DNA from: Cryptomeria japonica
Lineage: Eukaryota > Streptophyta > Pinopsida > Cupressales > Cupressaceae
DNA length: 64,000 bases
Reading direction: 5' to 3'
Assembly: GCF_030272615.1 (NCBI RefSeq)
Contig: NW_026729168.1
Location: 12,501 to 76,500, forward strand
In this document: piece by piece, positions 11,441 to 24,028 of the stretch
Numbering within the stretch: position 1 is the stretch's first letter
Layout: each line of letters starts with the position of its first letter
Position numbers and translations under genes: made by a program
The notes under the pieces: generated by a model
What the model was told of the DNA's origin: nothing
What the model saw: only the letters and a program-made list of their open reading frames with translations
Database searches by the model: none

Positions 11441-12499
11441 CTATGACTTCAATAAAAAGGACTCTTTAATTGCTCTTTTGATATCAACAAAGCTATCAAG
11501 GGCTTCTAATGTCCACTCTAATTTTGCCCCCTTTTTTAGCATCGTGGATATCAGTTTAATTATTTCTACAAAATTTGAGATGAATCTCCTTAAAAAGTTA
11601 ATTTTTCCAAAGAAAGATTGGATTGCCTTTACAGTTTTTGGGATGGGAATATTATCTATGCTAGCCACTGTCTCGAGGTCAATCTTAACTCCATCTTTGG
11701 ATACTATGTACCCTAATAGTTTTCCTTCAGTAACTACAAACTGACATTTATTGGGATCAATGATATCCCATACTCCAGTGCTCTGAAAAATATTTTCTCG
11801 AGGTGTAGGCAATGGTCTTCCTCCTTTTTTGAATATGTTGTAAGGTCATCTTGATATACTACAATGATAGTATTAATCAGATTTGCAAATGCTACATCCA
11901 TGACTCCTATGTTTGTTAATCCAAATGGCATCCTAACATAAACATATGTACCCCATAGGGCTGTGAAGATTGTCTTATATTGGTCTAATTCCTTGACCTT
12001 AACCTGGTTAAAACCTGAAAAGACATACATCATAGATAACATCTAACAACTTGTAACTCTTTGTAGCAATGCCTTTATGTTTGGTAATGGATAGTTAATT
12101 TTTAGAGATGAAATATTCAAATTCCTAAATTCCATACAAAGTCTAATATCTCCATTTTTTCTTTCTGATTGGTAGCAGGTTCAAGACCAAACTATAATTC
12201 CTAGCAGGTTTTTTTAATCCTCCATCTCTTAGCTTCATAAGTTCCTCCTGCATTTTTGGTGCTAAGTTTGGGTTGATAGGTGTTTTCTTTTGCTTGAATG
12301 ATTTAGCATCAGGTTTAAGAGGTATCTCATATTGAAAAAGATCCTCCCTATAGGCCTTCAAATCTTCATAAAACAATGCAAACACATTTCTGTACTTTCT
12401 TAACAGTACTGTCAACATATTTCTAACCTTGGTCGTTATATTTTTCCTAATATACACCCTTTTTGGAGCATGCTCTGTTCCTAGGTTTATTTTCTCCAA
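11441..12499 (-). pseudogene. Reverse transcriptase remnant of element O
   Basis: The N-terminal part at 12499-12143 carries the pre-RT stretch typical of Tat/Ogre elements (EKINLGTEHAPKRVYI, KYRNVFA, IKPDA-like KPDAKSFKQKK). The palm region at 12042-11441 shows FSGFNQVKV, the WGTYVYVRMPFGL motif and the catalytic YQDD box, followed by FLGYIVSKDGV-like and KTVKAIQSFFGKINFLRRFI stretches. The two pieces are out of frame and stops lie between them. The core catalytic aspartates remain, but the polyprotein is broken. Confidence 0.88.
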
Positions 12500-12508
12500 T
12501 TGATCATT

Positions 12509-13189
12509 CTACACTATTGTAGTCTTAGCTAGGGCATGATTTGCATGAAAGACTCTTTCCAAGGTAACTAACCCCCTTGAGATCTTGTTTGTTTTCAATT
12601 GGATCACTTCTTTCCCAAAAACCATATCCTTTCCATCAATATTCTCAACAAATGCATTAATGTCTATCTCTTGGGCTTCATATTTGTCAATGCATTGTAA
12701 AAAATCTACTAAATCATCATCATCTTCAAATACTTGCCAGCCATAAATGTTATCTAGGATGGATGGTCTATTCTTGATTTCAATTTCAGCTATATTTGCC
12801 ATGGTAATGTCATATCTTTTTAACACTATGTTTACAAGGAAGTCTATTGTCATATTCTTAGCTCTTTCCACCCAATTGATAGAAAAGGCATCAAGCATCT
12901 CAATGCAGCCCCACACTGCATTTCTATACTACTTAATTCTCTTGTTTTTTGATGAGTACTTCTACCTTATTTGTGAGACAATCAATTATGAATATCCAAA
13001 AACATTCAAGATCTTTATTTCATGCTTAATAGCAACATTCAATCCAATCAGAAGGGCCTCATATTCTATGACATTATTAGTGCATTCAAAAGACAATACA
13101 AAAGAGTATCTAAACATTTTTCCCTTAGGTGATGCAAAAACTACCCCTGCCCCATTTCTTTCCTTACTACATACTCCATCAAAGAACAT
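12509..13189 (-). pseudogene. Additional RNase H (archaeal-type) domain of element O, upstream of RT
   Basis: The sequence MFFDGVCSKERNGAGVVF followed by NNVIEYEALLIGL matches the start of the second RNase H described in Tat/Ogre-lineage gypsy elements. The conserved downstream Asp appears as Tyr (NVFGYS). The next piece, 12916-12509, continues with the AEIEIKNRPSILDNIYGWQV stretch that precedes RT in this lineage. Its position between protease and RT, rather than after the standard RNase H, agrees with what I recall for Ogre-type members. Stops and a frameshift interrupt it. Confidence 0.75.
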
Positions 13190-13249
13190 TCACCAAATAC
13201 CATCAAGACTTTTTTGAATATGAATTGCCATGGTATCACTATTTTGTAA

Positions 13250-13690
13250 TTCTGGTTTTGTTATTTGTATAGTGAAATTACCTAACTCTATATCACAAAA
13301 AATTTACCATGTTACTATTGTTTGGGTATTCAATGATGTGTGGTGATCTTGGATCTCTTTCAATCCGAACCTCTTTTCCATTAACTGGCACTATGGTGTA
13401 TGATAGGTCCAATTGAATACTCCCTCCTACCATCCTAGTCCACTATCTAGAGAGAAACACCCCATAGTTTGAAGGTACATCTATGACTGTGATGTCTATC
13501 TCACATGCAACTTCAGAGTAGGATGCTATTTTCACCTCCATATCCTTTATGACTCCAATAATAGGGATAGATCAATTATTCATAGCATAACACTTGCCAT
13601 AGTGATCATCAATGTCTAACTCGAGCTCCTTCATGACTCCTAAGGGAATCACATTTATAGCTTCTCTCGAACAAATTATATAATTTCTCA
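13250..13690 (-). pseudogene. Protease-region remnant of element O
   Basis: In one minus-strand frame, MEVKIASYSEVACEIDITVI followed by DVPSNYGVFLSR resembles the second half of retropepsins in Tat/Ogre elements, which read ID-P-YG-ILGRDW; the Trp-Ser after the arginine is interrupted by a stop. The DTG/DSG active site itself is not convincingly visible. The domain call rests on these residues and on its position between gag and the extra RNase H. Confidence 0.5.
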
Positions 13691-14459
13691 TCAGTCAATC
13701 ATACAATTTCACATCAGTCTATTGTTTATCAATAATGTTAGATAGAATGGGTCAACTTAGGATGGGTCATCTGGGAGAGTAGTTCCTCAGTATATTTTAC
13801 GGGATAGCTTGTTTTGTTTTCCTGAGTTCATTAGTTTATCTTTTCAATGCTTAGTTCTATTTAAGCTAGAGAGTACCTTAGAAATCCATGTTAAATTATT
13901 ATTTTAATATTCTAGGATCCGCATAATTTCAAGAAAAGGTACAAATATTTTCATCTGTGACAATGCATTGGTGGGTGGTGTTGATAATTTGGGAACCTCA
14001 ACTTTTGGTAAATCCTTCTTTTGAGGCTCCTGATTTTTTAGTGTATTTGAGGTTTGTTTAGTCACTATCACCTTGGGTGCCCCCCATTTATAGGCTCCTT
14101 TACACCCTTCACCTTTATGAACATACTAGTAGGATTACCTTGATCGTGACTAACAGTCATGTTCCTTAGGTTATAATTTTTTTTGGCTTGTTAAATAGAA
14201 GCAATGGTAAGGGCTTTAATTTTCTCTTCAAAAGGTATTCTCCATGATGTTGTGTCATACCTCCCCCAAGTCTTTCTGGCAGTGTCATCACCCTGGTCTG
14301 AAAAAATATCTCCTACTGACAAAATTGTTTCTTATGGCTTTGTTGAGAAACATTGTACTCATATCCTCCATCATTTGATGAGTCATATTACCCCTCGGTA
14401 GAAAAAATATTGATGTTTTGACTATCGTAATATTCTTCTTGTTAAACATATCTCATTTC

Positions 14460-16445
14460 ATCATTTTGTATGTTTTGAGCCACAACACATTGTAATGAGG
14501 AGTGTGGCAAGTTGCATGCTATGCACCAAGGAGAGTCCTCCACAAAGTGATTGTTTTGTTTCTTCAAAGGATCAGGGTCTCTTTCTTCTCATCAATGGGT
14601 CTCTCATCTTTCCAATTAGTTATATATGGAATATCATGTAACCTCAGGGTATCATTTCTCTAAAACTGTGGTCTATCATTTCTAGCAACCTTCTGCATGA
14701 GATCTTTTAAAGAATTAATTGCTTTCTCCATCTTGTCCTCCTCCTTAACTTGCTTATTACGTGTCTTAGGGTTATAAAGTTTAGCATCATCCCTCTTTCC
14801 TATTTTACTAGAGGCTTTTCTATTACTTTCAATGATAATTACAACGTTAAAGGCTTCATTCAGATTGGGGGGGTTCTTTATCCTAAGTTCATATCCTGTT
14901 TTAGGATCAAAAGCATCAATGTAGAATTGTTGGCTCATAGAATCATTAGGCTTGAGGTGAAGAGGTATTTTATTTAGTAACTTAGTGAACCTTATATTGA
15001 AACTAGACACTAATTAATTGTATCCTTTTTGGATGTTTGTGATCTCATGTAAAGAAAACCTTGGGTCTATGTGGCTACCATACTGCTTAATAAAAATTGT
15101 TTTGAATTCATTCAAAATATGGATTGAGGAGTTAGGTAAGCTTTAATACCAATCCCTAGCCTCCTCAATGAGAGATTGCATGAACATCCTCATCCTTCAC
15201 ATAAAATTCATCCAACATGTTTTGGAAACTTCTCACATGATCCTCTCTTGATGCTTCTCCATTCCTCGAGAATTTTGAAATAGCTTTTCTAAGTTCATCA
15301 TTGATTGGACTTGGGTATCCAAGAATTCCTGTAAATTCCATTTGTTTATATTTGTCAATATTCATGGGACCCCTTACCAACATGTTTTTTTGATCATGAT
15401 ATGGATTTCCATATTGGTACTGATGCTGCTGATTTTTTCCTTGTGAACCTTGTTGGAATTGATTATGTTGCTGAGTGTATTGGTTAGCATAATTTGGCAT
15501 CCTTTGCTAGTGAAATGGGGGATTGTACACACCTTGGCTCAATCTAGTGTATTTATATGGGGGAATTCAATATACACAAGAATTATATCCATAATTGAAT
15601 TGTCCCATATTGATTTGGGTTGTAGAGGTTCTAGGTGGGTCAGTGGTATTAGTAGAGGTTTGTGGAATGTTGGTATGTATTGTGGTAGTGTGAATATTTC
15701 TAGTTGGGGGATTAGTGGTAGATACATTCATGTAAGATGAAGGATAAGTGACTGTGATAGTTTGCATGTTTCACATGTTTCTAGTCATAGGGATACTTTG
15801 TGGGATCTAATTCGATATCTGGATATTAGTGACTGGTGGTGGGTATGGTAGATATAATGAAATTTTTTTTTGAGGTGGTGTTATACTATTTACCAAATCT
15901 TGCAATTATTGGGCTAGAGCATCTCGTTGTGCCATGAGCCTCAAACACTCCATGCTTTCTCACATTTCATTTATTTGATCCTATAGTTCTTGCATGGTCT
16001 CCTCCCCTTATGTCCCTAGTTGGTTAACATTGTGTACCTGGGTAAAACACATCCTCTATATCCTAGGTGAAGATGAAAAACTAGGTGGAGCATTAGGTGT
16101 TTGATTTCCACTCCCTAGGCTAGATGGATGGCTTGATGTTCCTCCTTGAGACTGCTTGTAAGTTGGTACTGCCCTAGCTAACACATGTTCCTCCTCATAT
16201 TGTCTCTACAGTTCTTTCTCTGCTTGTTTAAGGTATTCAAATGTCATCTTTTTACTATTGTTGGCTTCTGAATTACAATGATGGTTTATTTTATTAGTTA
16301 GGGACCCACTTATGGGTGAGTTTCTATGGTTATTTGATGAATCCTTCTCTGAATTTTTGTTTCTTTGATTCTTGTCTTTAGCCTTCTTCTTAACCTTGAG
16401 AGGGTATATAGGGTGTCCTTTTTTAACGACCTCCTCCCATACATA
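14460..16445 (-). pseudogene. Gag remnant of element O
   Basis: A mostly single-frame product runs from just inside the PBS. A basic N-terminal stretch comes first, then a KKMTFEYLKQAEKEL segment, then a Gln/Asn/Tyr-rich region (15500-15330). The capsid-like part follows at about 15300-14660 (NDELRKAISKFSRNGEASRE, QSF-like RSFQNMLDEF). A CCHC zinc knuckle (CIACNLPHSSLQC, spacing C-2-C-3-H-4-C) lies near 14490-14530. Gag would package element RNA. Many stops interrupt it. Low complexity at 15567-15767 is Thr/Pro/Asn-rich and probably real linker sequence. Confidence 0.75.
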
Positions 16446-16561
16446 TAATATTATTGATTGGATTTTATACTATTTTTTATTAGAGTCACCACCCTTTAAT
16501 GGGATTAGATTTGTTATTCTGAGTTCCTCCCTCAACAAAGTCTATAATTAGATTCTAATTC

Positions 16562-16579
16562 TCCCCAACAGAGTCGCCA
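16562..16579 (-). other. Primer-binding site of element O
   Basis: On the minus strand this reads TGGCGACTCTGTTGGGGA, three bases inside the 5' LTR end at 16583. The leading TGG matches the CCA end of a tRNA. The sequence type is the one I associate with Tat/Ogre-lineage elements. The exact tRNA was not checked. Confidence 0.85.
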
Positions 16580-17530
16580 ATCTGTTGGTTCCCAAATCAA
16601 TAGATTGGAAAGTTCTAAAGGTATACAAAATCTTATCTTCAAACCTTCCAACTGATTTGTCCAATGAATGAGTGTAAGAAAAATACGATTAACTTCTCCT
16701 ACACTTCAGGCTATGTAGCACCTAGGCAGGTATGCCTATTCACCAATTGATTCTCTTAGCTAGCGATTTTTGTAGCATATTGATTACCCTTATCTAATTT
16801 TGTCTTCTATCTTATAGTAGCATAAACTTCTAGGATAGGATAATCTTAATCACTAAATATTTATTTCTTCCTTAACCTTATCTATCTTACTCCTTACTCC
16901 TACTTATATCTCCTAATTGAAACTGAAATAATGTAAATGATTTGAATGAACTTTTTATAAGAAATTGATCAATTCTTTCTTCTTTTGGGCTTCAAAGTCG
17001 CCCTCTTCTAGATCCTCACGTGTAACTCTATGAGACAATTTTTAAATTCACACTTGATGAATCTATAAATTACTCCAACCCACAATATTAATTTAATTAC
17101 TCTTACCACAACAATCAGTCTGATTGATTTTAACTTTCCTTGAAAGGCCAATCAACAAGAACATAAGGTCATGGAACTCACGAATGTTACTTGGTTTATC
17201 AAACTACTATGAAAATAAATAATTATTTCACACTTAGATTGAAGATAGCATTCATTTACTGTAAAGGAAAATCACAGAGAACTAATCTTAAATAAAGATT
17301 ATCCAAAGCACAATTGAAAAGAAATACTGACTCTATTACTGAAATAAAGTCTTTCGCTGAAAGTATATTAAACTTGTCTCTCTTGATGATTTTCAAATGA
17401 TTACATAACATACTTATAATAAAATGAGGGGTCATTCCCCTTAAAAGAGTCTTTTGAACCTTAAACAACATAGAAGCCGACTTAACAACTAAGAATCCCT
17501 AAGATCTAATTAAGCACATATGTACTTTTG

Positions 17531-20500
17531 TTAAACGATCTGCATATCTTCCAAAAGTTTTCTCCCTTTCTTAAGAGTCACGGTCTCCATCTCATGATCA
17601 ATATCCATCCTTAAAATTCCAAGCAAATTACCTTCATTACTATCTATAATACTATCAACTATTTCTCTTAGGGTCTTTCCTTTCAATTTATATTAAAAAT
17701 ATTTAAAATAAAGAGTTTTGATGAATTGATCATAAAAAATAAACAAGTTACAAGCCAATTGTCTAGTATGTTCCTCAACAAGATCCCCAACTTCTTGCTC
17801 CATTCTTATTGGTTGATGTGCCTCAATTTTGGTAATTGGAATTTTATTTGGTTTAGGATGTGGATCCTCTTTATAGGATGATTCCTCACTTGTAGAGAAG
17901 AGAAATTTTATGCATTGCATCTCTTTCACCCTTGCCTCTATGTCCATATTATAGCTTTGTATAGCTCTTATTGCATCCATCTCATCTAAATTTATAATTA
18001 CATCCTCCTCAAGGTAGGGTTTGTGGTGATATCCACTAAGCTTTTGCATCCTCTTGACATGGTCTATAAATTCCTCTAGATGAAACCCTTCTCTAGGTGC
18101 TACTCTATTCATATTATAATGCATCAGTTTGCCCACAATCTGGTCACATCCTTCTTTAGCAAGCATAGTGAAATCACCAAACACAAAGTAACTAGCATAA
18201 AAGCTTGTTTTTCATTAGATATCAAGTGTATAACATTAGAAAAATTCAATTACCTTACTATTTCAACATAGGCATTTTAGTTTGAGAAAATTTTAGGCAG
18301 TATAAAAAGAAGTGTCTTCAAACCCATAAACTTTGATTATGGTGGCATTTGAATACTAATTCCAATCTCCCCAATTAAGTTGTACTATCTCAGGTCCACC
18401 ATAATCCTCTAATCTCAAGAATAATTTAATCTCTTTTGATAAAGAATAGTCACATGGGTGATTGAACATTCTAAAAATGATTTTCACAAAGTATTCTTCA
18501 AAGTAAGAATAGTTTGACCTGACAAACCTTCTATCCCAAATAGATGTCCATAATTAGACTGGTAGAGGCTCACCTTCCTAATAAAGTTGCCTTATTTTTA
18601 ACTCATCTAGTCATATACCCTTCTCATATCCATAGTATAGGATTATATTTATGAAAATTGAATAATGCTTGAGATACATTTTGGAAGGGTTCTTCTTGGT
18701 TGCCATGAGGGCTAGATCAATTAGCCGATGAATTAGGGCTACATAATCAAAATTTATTGGGTTGTGGATTTGGACATCTATAGCAACTACCATAGGTTCA
18801 ATTGACATAAACTTAGGAACCTCAACTCCCACCACTTTCCCAGTAGAATAATAAGTATGTCTGTAATAATTCTTAAATAGATTTACGTTGAATGGTGGTC
18901 CATCATCATCTTCCAAGTCTACTAGATTTCCATCCACCTTAGGTTTGTACAATGTTAATCTCCAACATTTGTAAGTAGTATCCATTCTCCTATATTCCTT
19001 GCTTAAATCCTCATATACAATTTGATAATCACATGCATCCTCAAACCCAAATACCTCCTCTATTGCTTCTTTAGATGCACAAATGGTTTTCCTTACAAAT
19101 CGCATATGGATTTCAGGTTTGGATTATAATATTTAGCCAAAAGATTGACCAATTCCACATTTACAAATACATTTGGAACAATTATCTTTCCTAGGTTTAT
19201 TCTCCAAGGGTTACATATGGGTTCATGTCTGGTTATCCTTTGGTAATGGAAGAGGAACAATTCATAACCCTGAATGTTAGTCCATACATCTCCTACATCC
19301 TAACATTTGTCTTCAAATTTACTAGTGCTAGGGTCCAATTGGATTGATCTTCTAGATTTTATTCCTAAACTAGGGAGTTGGTATTGGCAATATTACATTA
19401 TAACAGATAATGAAAGATTGTTGGCATTTCAATAAGGATATTGAGAAAGTTGATGATTATGGACATAAATGATTAAGGATGTTTTACTGTCTTAATATTA
19501 TTATTTTGTCATTGATGTCAAGAAATTGATTTTCTAATTCAGTATGATATTGCCATATCTTGAGAAATATGATACGAAGATTATGAAGAAGTCGGCTAAA
19601 GACATAGGAAAGAATATGATGAATATGAGGGATAAGTTATTCAATGGGCAACTAGTATCGAGTCAGACAATGATGAGATCATGATGTTTTAGATTGTTTT
19701 AACATCATACATATGTTGTAAAATGTAAAGGTTAATACTATACTATGTTATCAAGCAAAGAACCTACTCGGTAAACCCTAAGGAACCTAGTCGGTAAACC
19801 CTAAGGTTATCGTAGTCAGTTAATGAATGCAGAATATCTATCGAGTGAAGCTTAGTATTCACCAAGTTGTTACCGAGTTGTAACCGAGCTATAATAGAAT
19901 GTATTAAATGTTTACATGTTATATTTAATGAAGGAAGCTGATGAGCTGGAGCGGATCGATGATTGGTAAGCCATGGAAGAAGTTTGTTAACGAATCTAAG
20001 GCAATGGAAAGTCAGCATGAAAATCTACAACACAGATTGAATTGCATTACCCTAACACAAGTTCCGAGAAGAATGTGCAAGTTCCAAGACAGGGGTAAAA
20101 CATTTTCAGATCGAAAGATACATTGAACTTGACAAGATTAAAGATCTGATGGCTATGATTGATCATGGGAAATATGATCAAGGAGATTAAGTAGTTGGAA
20201 GATTGTTTATAAATAGAAAACAATTGATAAACAATGTATGTGGGAAAGTGTATGCATAGGGATGCTACATAGTGATTACCGAGCACAAAAGCTTGAAGAT
20301 CTGTTAGAATAACATAGTATTGATGCCCAGCAGATAGACAAGATTAGTTCTATGTCTAGATTGTATTGAACAAATACGAATCTGCTTTAGCATTTTTAGA
20401 TGTGAAGTTGCAGATAGATTTTTATTACTGTTATTTTGTGAAAGTGACAGAAAATCTCTTAACCGAGTGGACTTAACAGTCTTATATGTAAATCCTCTAG

Positions 20501-21097
20501 CAAGGTGACATTCTTATTGAGTGTTTAAAATCCTTTGACAGGGTCACTTCTAACAAGGTGAAGATCCTAACAGATCTGAGGGAAATCCCTTAACCGGGTG
20601 ACATCTAGCAATGTGTTTTGTAATCTTTAATAAGATTGGCTTTTAACCGAGCATACTCTAGAAGAGTATATTTCTTAGTGGGTTCAAAATCCCATAGTGG
20701 TTTTTCCCTATTTGGGTTTCCACGTTAAATCTGGTGTTATGAGGTTTATGATGTTTATATGCTTTTAAGTTTACATGATTGACAGTTTTATGGTTATATG
20801 ACTGATATATATGTTACCGAGGTTGAATCTGATGTTTTTATGGATAATTAAGTTTGTATGATTCACCCCCCCCCTCTCATCTTGATTGACTATTGGATCT
20901 GTACTTACATTAAGTATCAGAACTATCAGTTGGTCAATTAAATCTTGACATAATCTTTGTTCTTCAACCACTTCTTCTAATTCAATAACCTTCAATTTTT
21001 TTGGAGTCTTCTCCTTCTGTGTTTTTTGTTTCTTGCCTTTGGTTTTAATAGTTTCCCTCTTTTGTCTCTTTCCCTTGGATGTGGTAGGGCTATCCAT
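17531..21097 (-). pseudogene. LTR-resident ORF of element O, right copy, split by a solo LTR
   Basis: The ATG at 21097 begins MDSPTTSKGKRQKRETIKTK, a strongly basic Lys-rich start that continues into a Glu/Val helix. A solo LTR interrupts the frame at 19382-20928. The remainder runs from about 19380 to TAA at 17531-17533, the same stop position relative to the LTR as in the left copy. Long in-frame pieces are 19105-18611 and 18184-17693. Between them a frameshift and several stops occur where the left copy is open. The product contains EAIEEVFGFE, VDGN...DDDGPPF and KIPITKIEAH stretches also present in the other copy. No known domain is recognised. Possible roles, such as an accessory or regulatory protein, are speculation. 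Confidence 0.78.
19382..20928 (+). mobile_element. Solo LTR (copia-type) inserted in the right LTR of O
   Basis: The left LTR reads continuously across this site (8094-8101), so 19382-20928 is an insertion. It is flanked by GTTGG (19377-19381 and 20929-20933). The outer bases also match, so the duplication could be read as up to 7 bp. The ends TATTGGCAAT...ACTATCA fit a TG...CA LTR whose first dinucleotide mutated. It has TTGTCATTGATGTCAA at 19506-19521, many ACCGAG and CCGAGT words, a GGGTTTCCACGTTA stretch and a C-run followed by CTCTCAT near the end. These resemble the LTR of element A. Confidence 0.75.
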
Positions 21098-22398
21098 TCC
21101 TAAATGACAAAATACAAATTTAAATGAATTTTCCAGAGTTACAAAAGAAACCACAATTGCTTACTTGTCACTACTTGAGTATTTTGGTTTGTTCTTCCAC
21201 CTTGACTGCTTGTGATAGCTCGCTAATATGCTTCAGGCCGAAATGTCTATAATAAAATTTTATAGAGTGCTTTCTATTGTGTAGCATTAATGTTGTCTAG
21301 GTCAATTAATGCCTCAATGAATTTTGAAAATCAAATCATTTGACCGATGTGACAATTTCCTTTTTTGGTGTGACACTATTTTCTTGCATATCACCAAGAC
21401 TTGAGTTATATGTTGTTGACGAGGAATGTCTTTTAGTCATCTTCCTTTGATTCGAGTTGACTTGTCTAATTCACTTAGTGACCTTTCAATTTGGTATGTC
21501 TTTCTTATTAGGGAAACCTTCTCTGATCCCTTCTTTCTTTTGGATTTCATCCCTTTATGGCCATCACTGAGGGTTACAACAATCTAATATCATCGATGGG
21601 ACAATAGCTGTCAGAGTTACAAAAGAAATCTCCAATCAAAGGCTATTTTCTTTCCGTTGTGAACATCATCTCAGACATAGTCTTTCCTTATCAGTGTGAT
21701 GAGCAGATCTTCTGCTAATGTATTTAACTTCCTCCTTCATCGGGGTGGCTTTCTTAGTCAGTCTATCTTTAGTGGTTTCACCTCGATAGTATTGGTCTCG
21801 CAGATCTACCCAGCTTGTCTCATTCTTTGCATTAAGGTGAGTCATCCTAATACGTCTTTATGTAGTTCTATCAGGGTGAGTTTCAATGTCTAACTGACTT
21901 TTGGAATCTCACTCTGACCTCATAACTCTTGCCAATAGTTTTCCACCTGTGAATGTGTATTGGTATGACATATGGGATCAAGTTAACTACTTCATGCTCA
22001 TTCTGACGAGGGTTATCTCACCGATACAATTTATCTATCTATTTATCGGTATGTCTCTTTTCGATGACAATGCAAGTCCCTTTCTCAAAGCAGGATCTCT
22101 AATCGTTGTAACATGATAGTGTCTTCCCAAAAGGTTCCTATAATGTTGGCTTGAATAATACTAGTCTCATCAGTATGAATTAGTGGGGTCTTCTCGATTT
22201 ACTTGTCTTGAGGTGTGTTGCTAAAATGAAATGTTGGGTTTATTTATTAGACAAATTTCTTGTATTTTGACAACTTTAAATGTATCTAAGCTATATTAAT
22301 GAGGATCATGTAGACCAAAATGCATAACAATGGGGATTCTAAGCCTATATGATAGTCTTTACATAGGGAGATCACTTTATTTTTCCTAGGTGCTAACA

Positions 22399-23272
22399 GA
22401 TAAGAAGATTAAAGATGAAATACTCTTTGCATGTAATCACAAATGTTGGATGTAAAGGCATGAGAAATACCTGAACATGAAAGACCTAATCAAACACACA
22501 TGCTTGCATGAAGATTGACGTGACTTTGCTCCATAATGATTGAAGGATGAAATATTGTCTTGAATGTCTAAAAATGATTGATGATGAATTCTTGATAGAT
22601 GTACGAGTTCCATGGATGGATAGTTAATGTATTCTTCTAGGTTCTAGATTAAAATAACTTAATAGGATGTCTTTATATAGGGTTCCCAAGGTAAATGATT
22701 GATTAGGCCTACCTCCAACGGTCAAGTAAAGCCATGAGGACCAAAATACATATGGGAGAGATAAAGCCTACTCAAATTCAAAATGGGTCCTCTTTAAAGG
22801 GGGCCAATGTGATTTGGGATGCCTTGGTCCAGGACCAAGAGACCCCATGCCTTGGTCCTCCAATAATAGAACTAGCTAATCAGAATGTGGGGGTAAACAA
22901 CCCTAGGATGAGAACCACACAATGGTGTAAACAGGTGACATCAGGGTTGGAATAAAGGACATACTAAAGTAGACCTAAGGAAATTAAAATATGACATGCT
23001 AACGTAGGAGCAAAAACATGAACTATAAATTGTACGATCAGTGAAAATTTACAATGCTACACATATACATATAGATGCATACATATATGTATATGTATAT
23101 ATGTGTGTATGTATGTATGTATGTATATATTTATATATGTACCTATGTATATATATGTATATGCATTTATATGTATGTATATGCATGTATTTACACGCAC
23201 ATATATACATACACACACATATATATATATGTACATACATATATATATACATACATACATATATATACATAC

Positions 23273-23313
<41 letters not shown>

Positions 23314-24028
23314 TAGATACATATATGTATCTATATACATACATATATATGTATGTATGTATGTATGTATGCATGTATGTGTTAGTTAACATATTTGTCC
23401 TTTGATAAAAATAAAATAATCACAACTCTATTGCCCCTTTAAAGAAAAAAATAGTAACCAAACAATTGGGTAAACTTATGAAAGTTTGCGTTTGAATTTT
23501 CCGAGGTAAAAATTTCTTAGATTTTCAATGAATGAAAACAAGAAAATAAACGATGCATATACTTTTAACCAAAAAGTATGAAAGGCATTTTGATATCTAC
23601 ACATGACTATGTTGTAAATGAATTTTTTTGAAATATAGTTCTTAAATGAAAAAGCTGAGAGACTTTGTTATGTTTCTCAATTCTCATTCAAAAGAAACTT
23701 TTAGACTAAATTCCTTCTCAAATGCATAACATTCTTTAAAGAAACAAGATACAATTTTGACAGAAATGAACTCCAACAAAAATTTGATTTCATTCATAAA
23801 ACACACAGATTTGAAACACCAAAATATTCACTTTAATTCATTCACAGATAAATGAGTGTTTCTTTTAAAAACATAATGCAACTGCAAAATAAAGTATATT
23901 GTCTGAAAGCCAAAAATTCTTAGACCTTCACATAGTCTTTTTAAAACATATAAATAGCCACATTTTGCTAACTGCAGTTTAGGGAAACATAGAGCTACTA
24001 ATTTATAAAACTATCCTAAAATTCATCA
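22399..24028. other. Spacer with target duplication and no gene
   Basis: It begins with the right GATAA duplication (22399-22403). A GC-richer patch at about 22690-22960 contains a repeated CCTTGGTCC phrase, but no reading frame there has recognisable content. The section from 23400 to 24028 is AT-rich and probably the 3' non-coding part of the H pseudogene. Confidence 0.5.
23062..23382. repeat. Complex TA/TATG/ACAT microsatellite
   Basis: A run of alternating TATG, TACA and pure TA (about 23277-23312) repeats. It opens five spurious Tyr/Ile/Met-rich frames on both strands, none of which is a gene. Length is likely to be polymorphic. Confidence 0.92.

Larger units (their letters stand above)
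4157..22398 (-). mobile_element. Complete Tat/Ogre-like Ty3-gypsy element with giant LTRs (element O)
   Basis: Two long direct repeats (4157-9572 and 16583-22398) bound a 7.0 kb internal region and are flanked by the 5-bp duplication GATAA. Reading the minus strand, the right LTR is the 5' LTR. It is followed by a primer-binding site and then by gag, protease, an extra RNase H, reverse transcriptase, RNase H and integrase remnants. Termini are TGTTAG...CCAACA, with the left copy mutated to TA at its minus-strand start. Once the two later solo-LTR insertions are removed, the LTRs are about 4282 and 4264 bp, so LTR sequence exceeds internal sequence. Every coding domain carries stops or frameshifts, so the element cannot act autonomously. 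Confidence 0.92.
16583..22398 (-). repeat. 5' LTR of element O (right copy)
   Basis: It starts at 16583 with TGTTGGTTCCC and ends at 22398 with GCTAACA, followed by the GATAA duplication. It is collinear with 4157-9572 once the solo LTRs are removed. It contains the second copy of the LTR-resident ORF (17531-21097) and a solo LTR (19382-20928). It lacks the AATAT insertion seen at 4663 and so preserves that empty site near 17086. Confidence 0.92.

Noticed and set aside
12747-13217. A 156-codon plus-strand frame
   Set aside because: It is antisense to the extra RNase H of element O, which has recognisable motifs.
23041-23392. Five overlapping Tyr/Ile/Met-rich open frames on both strands
   Set aside because: They arise from the TA/TATG/ACAT microsatellite, and all frames look alike.
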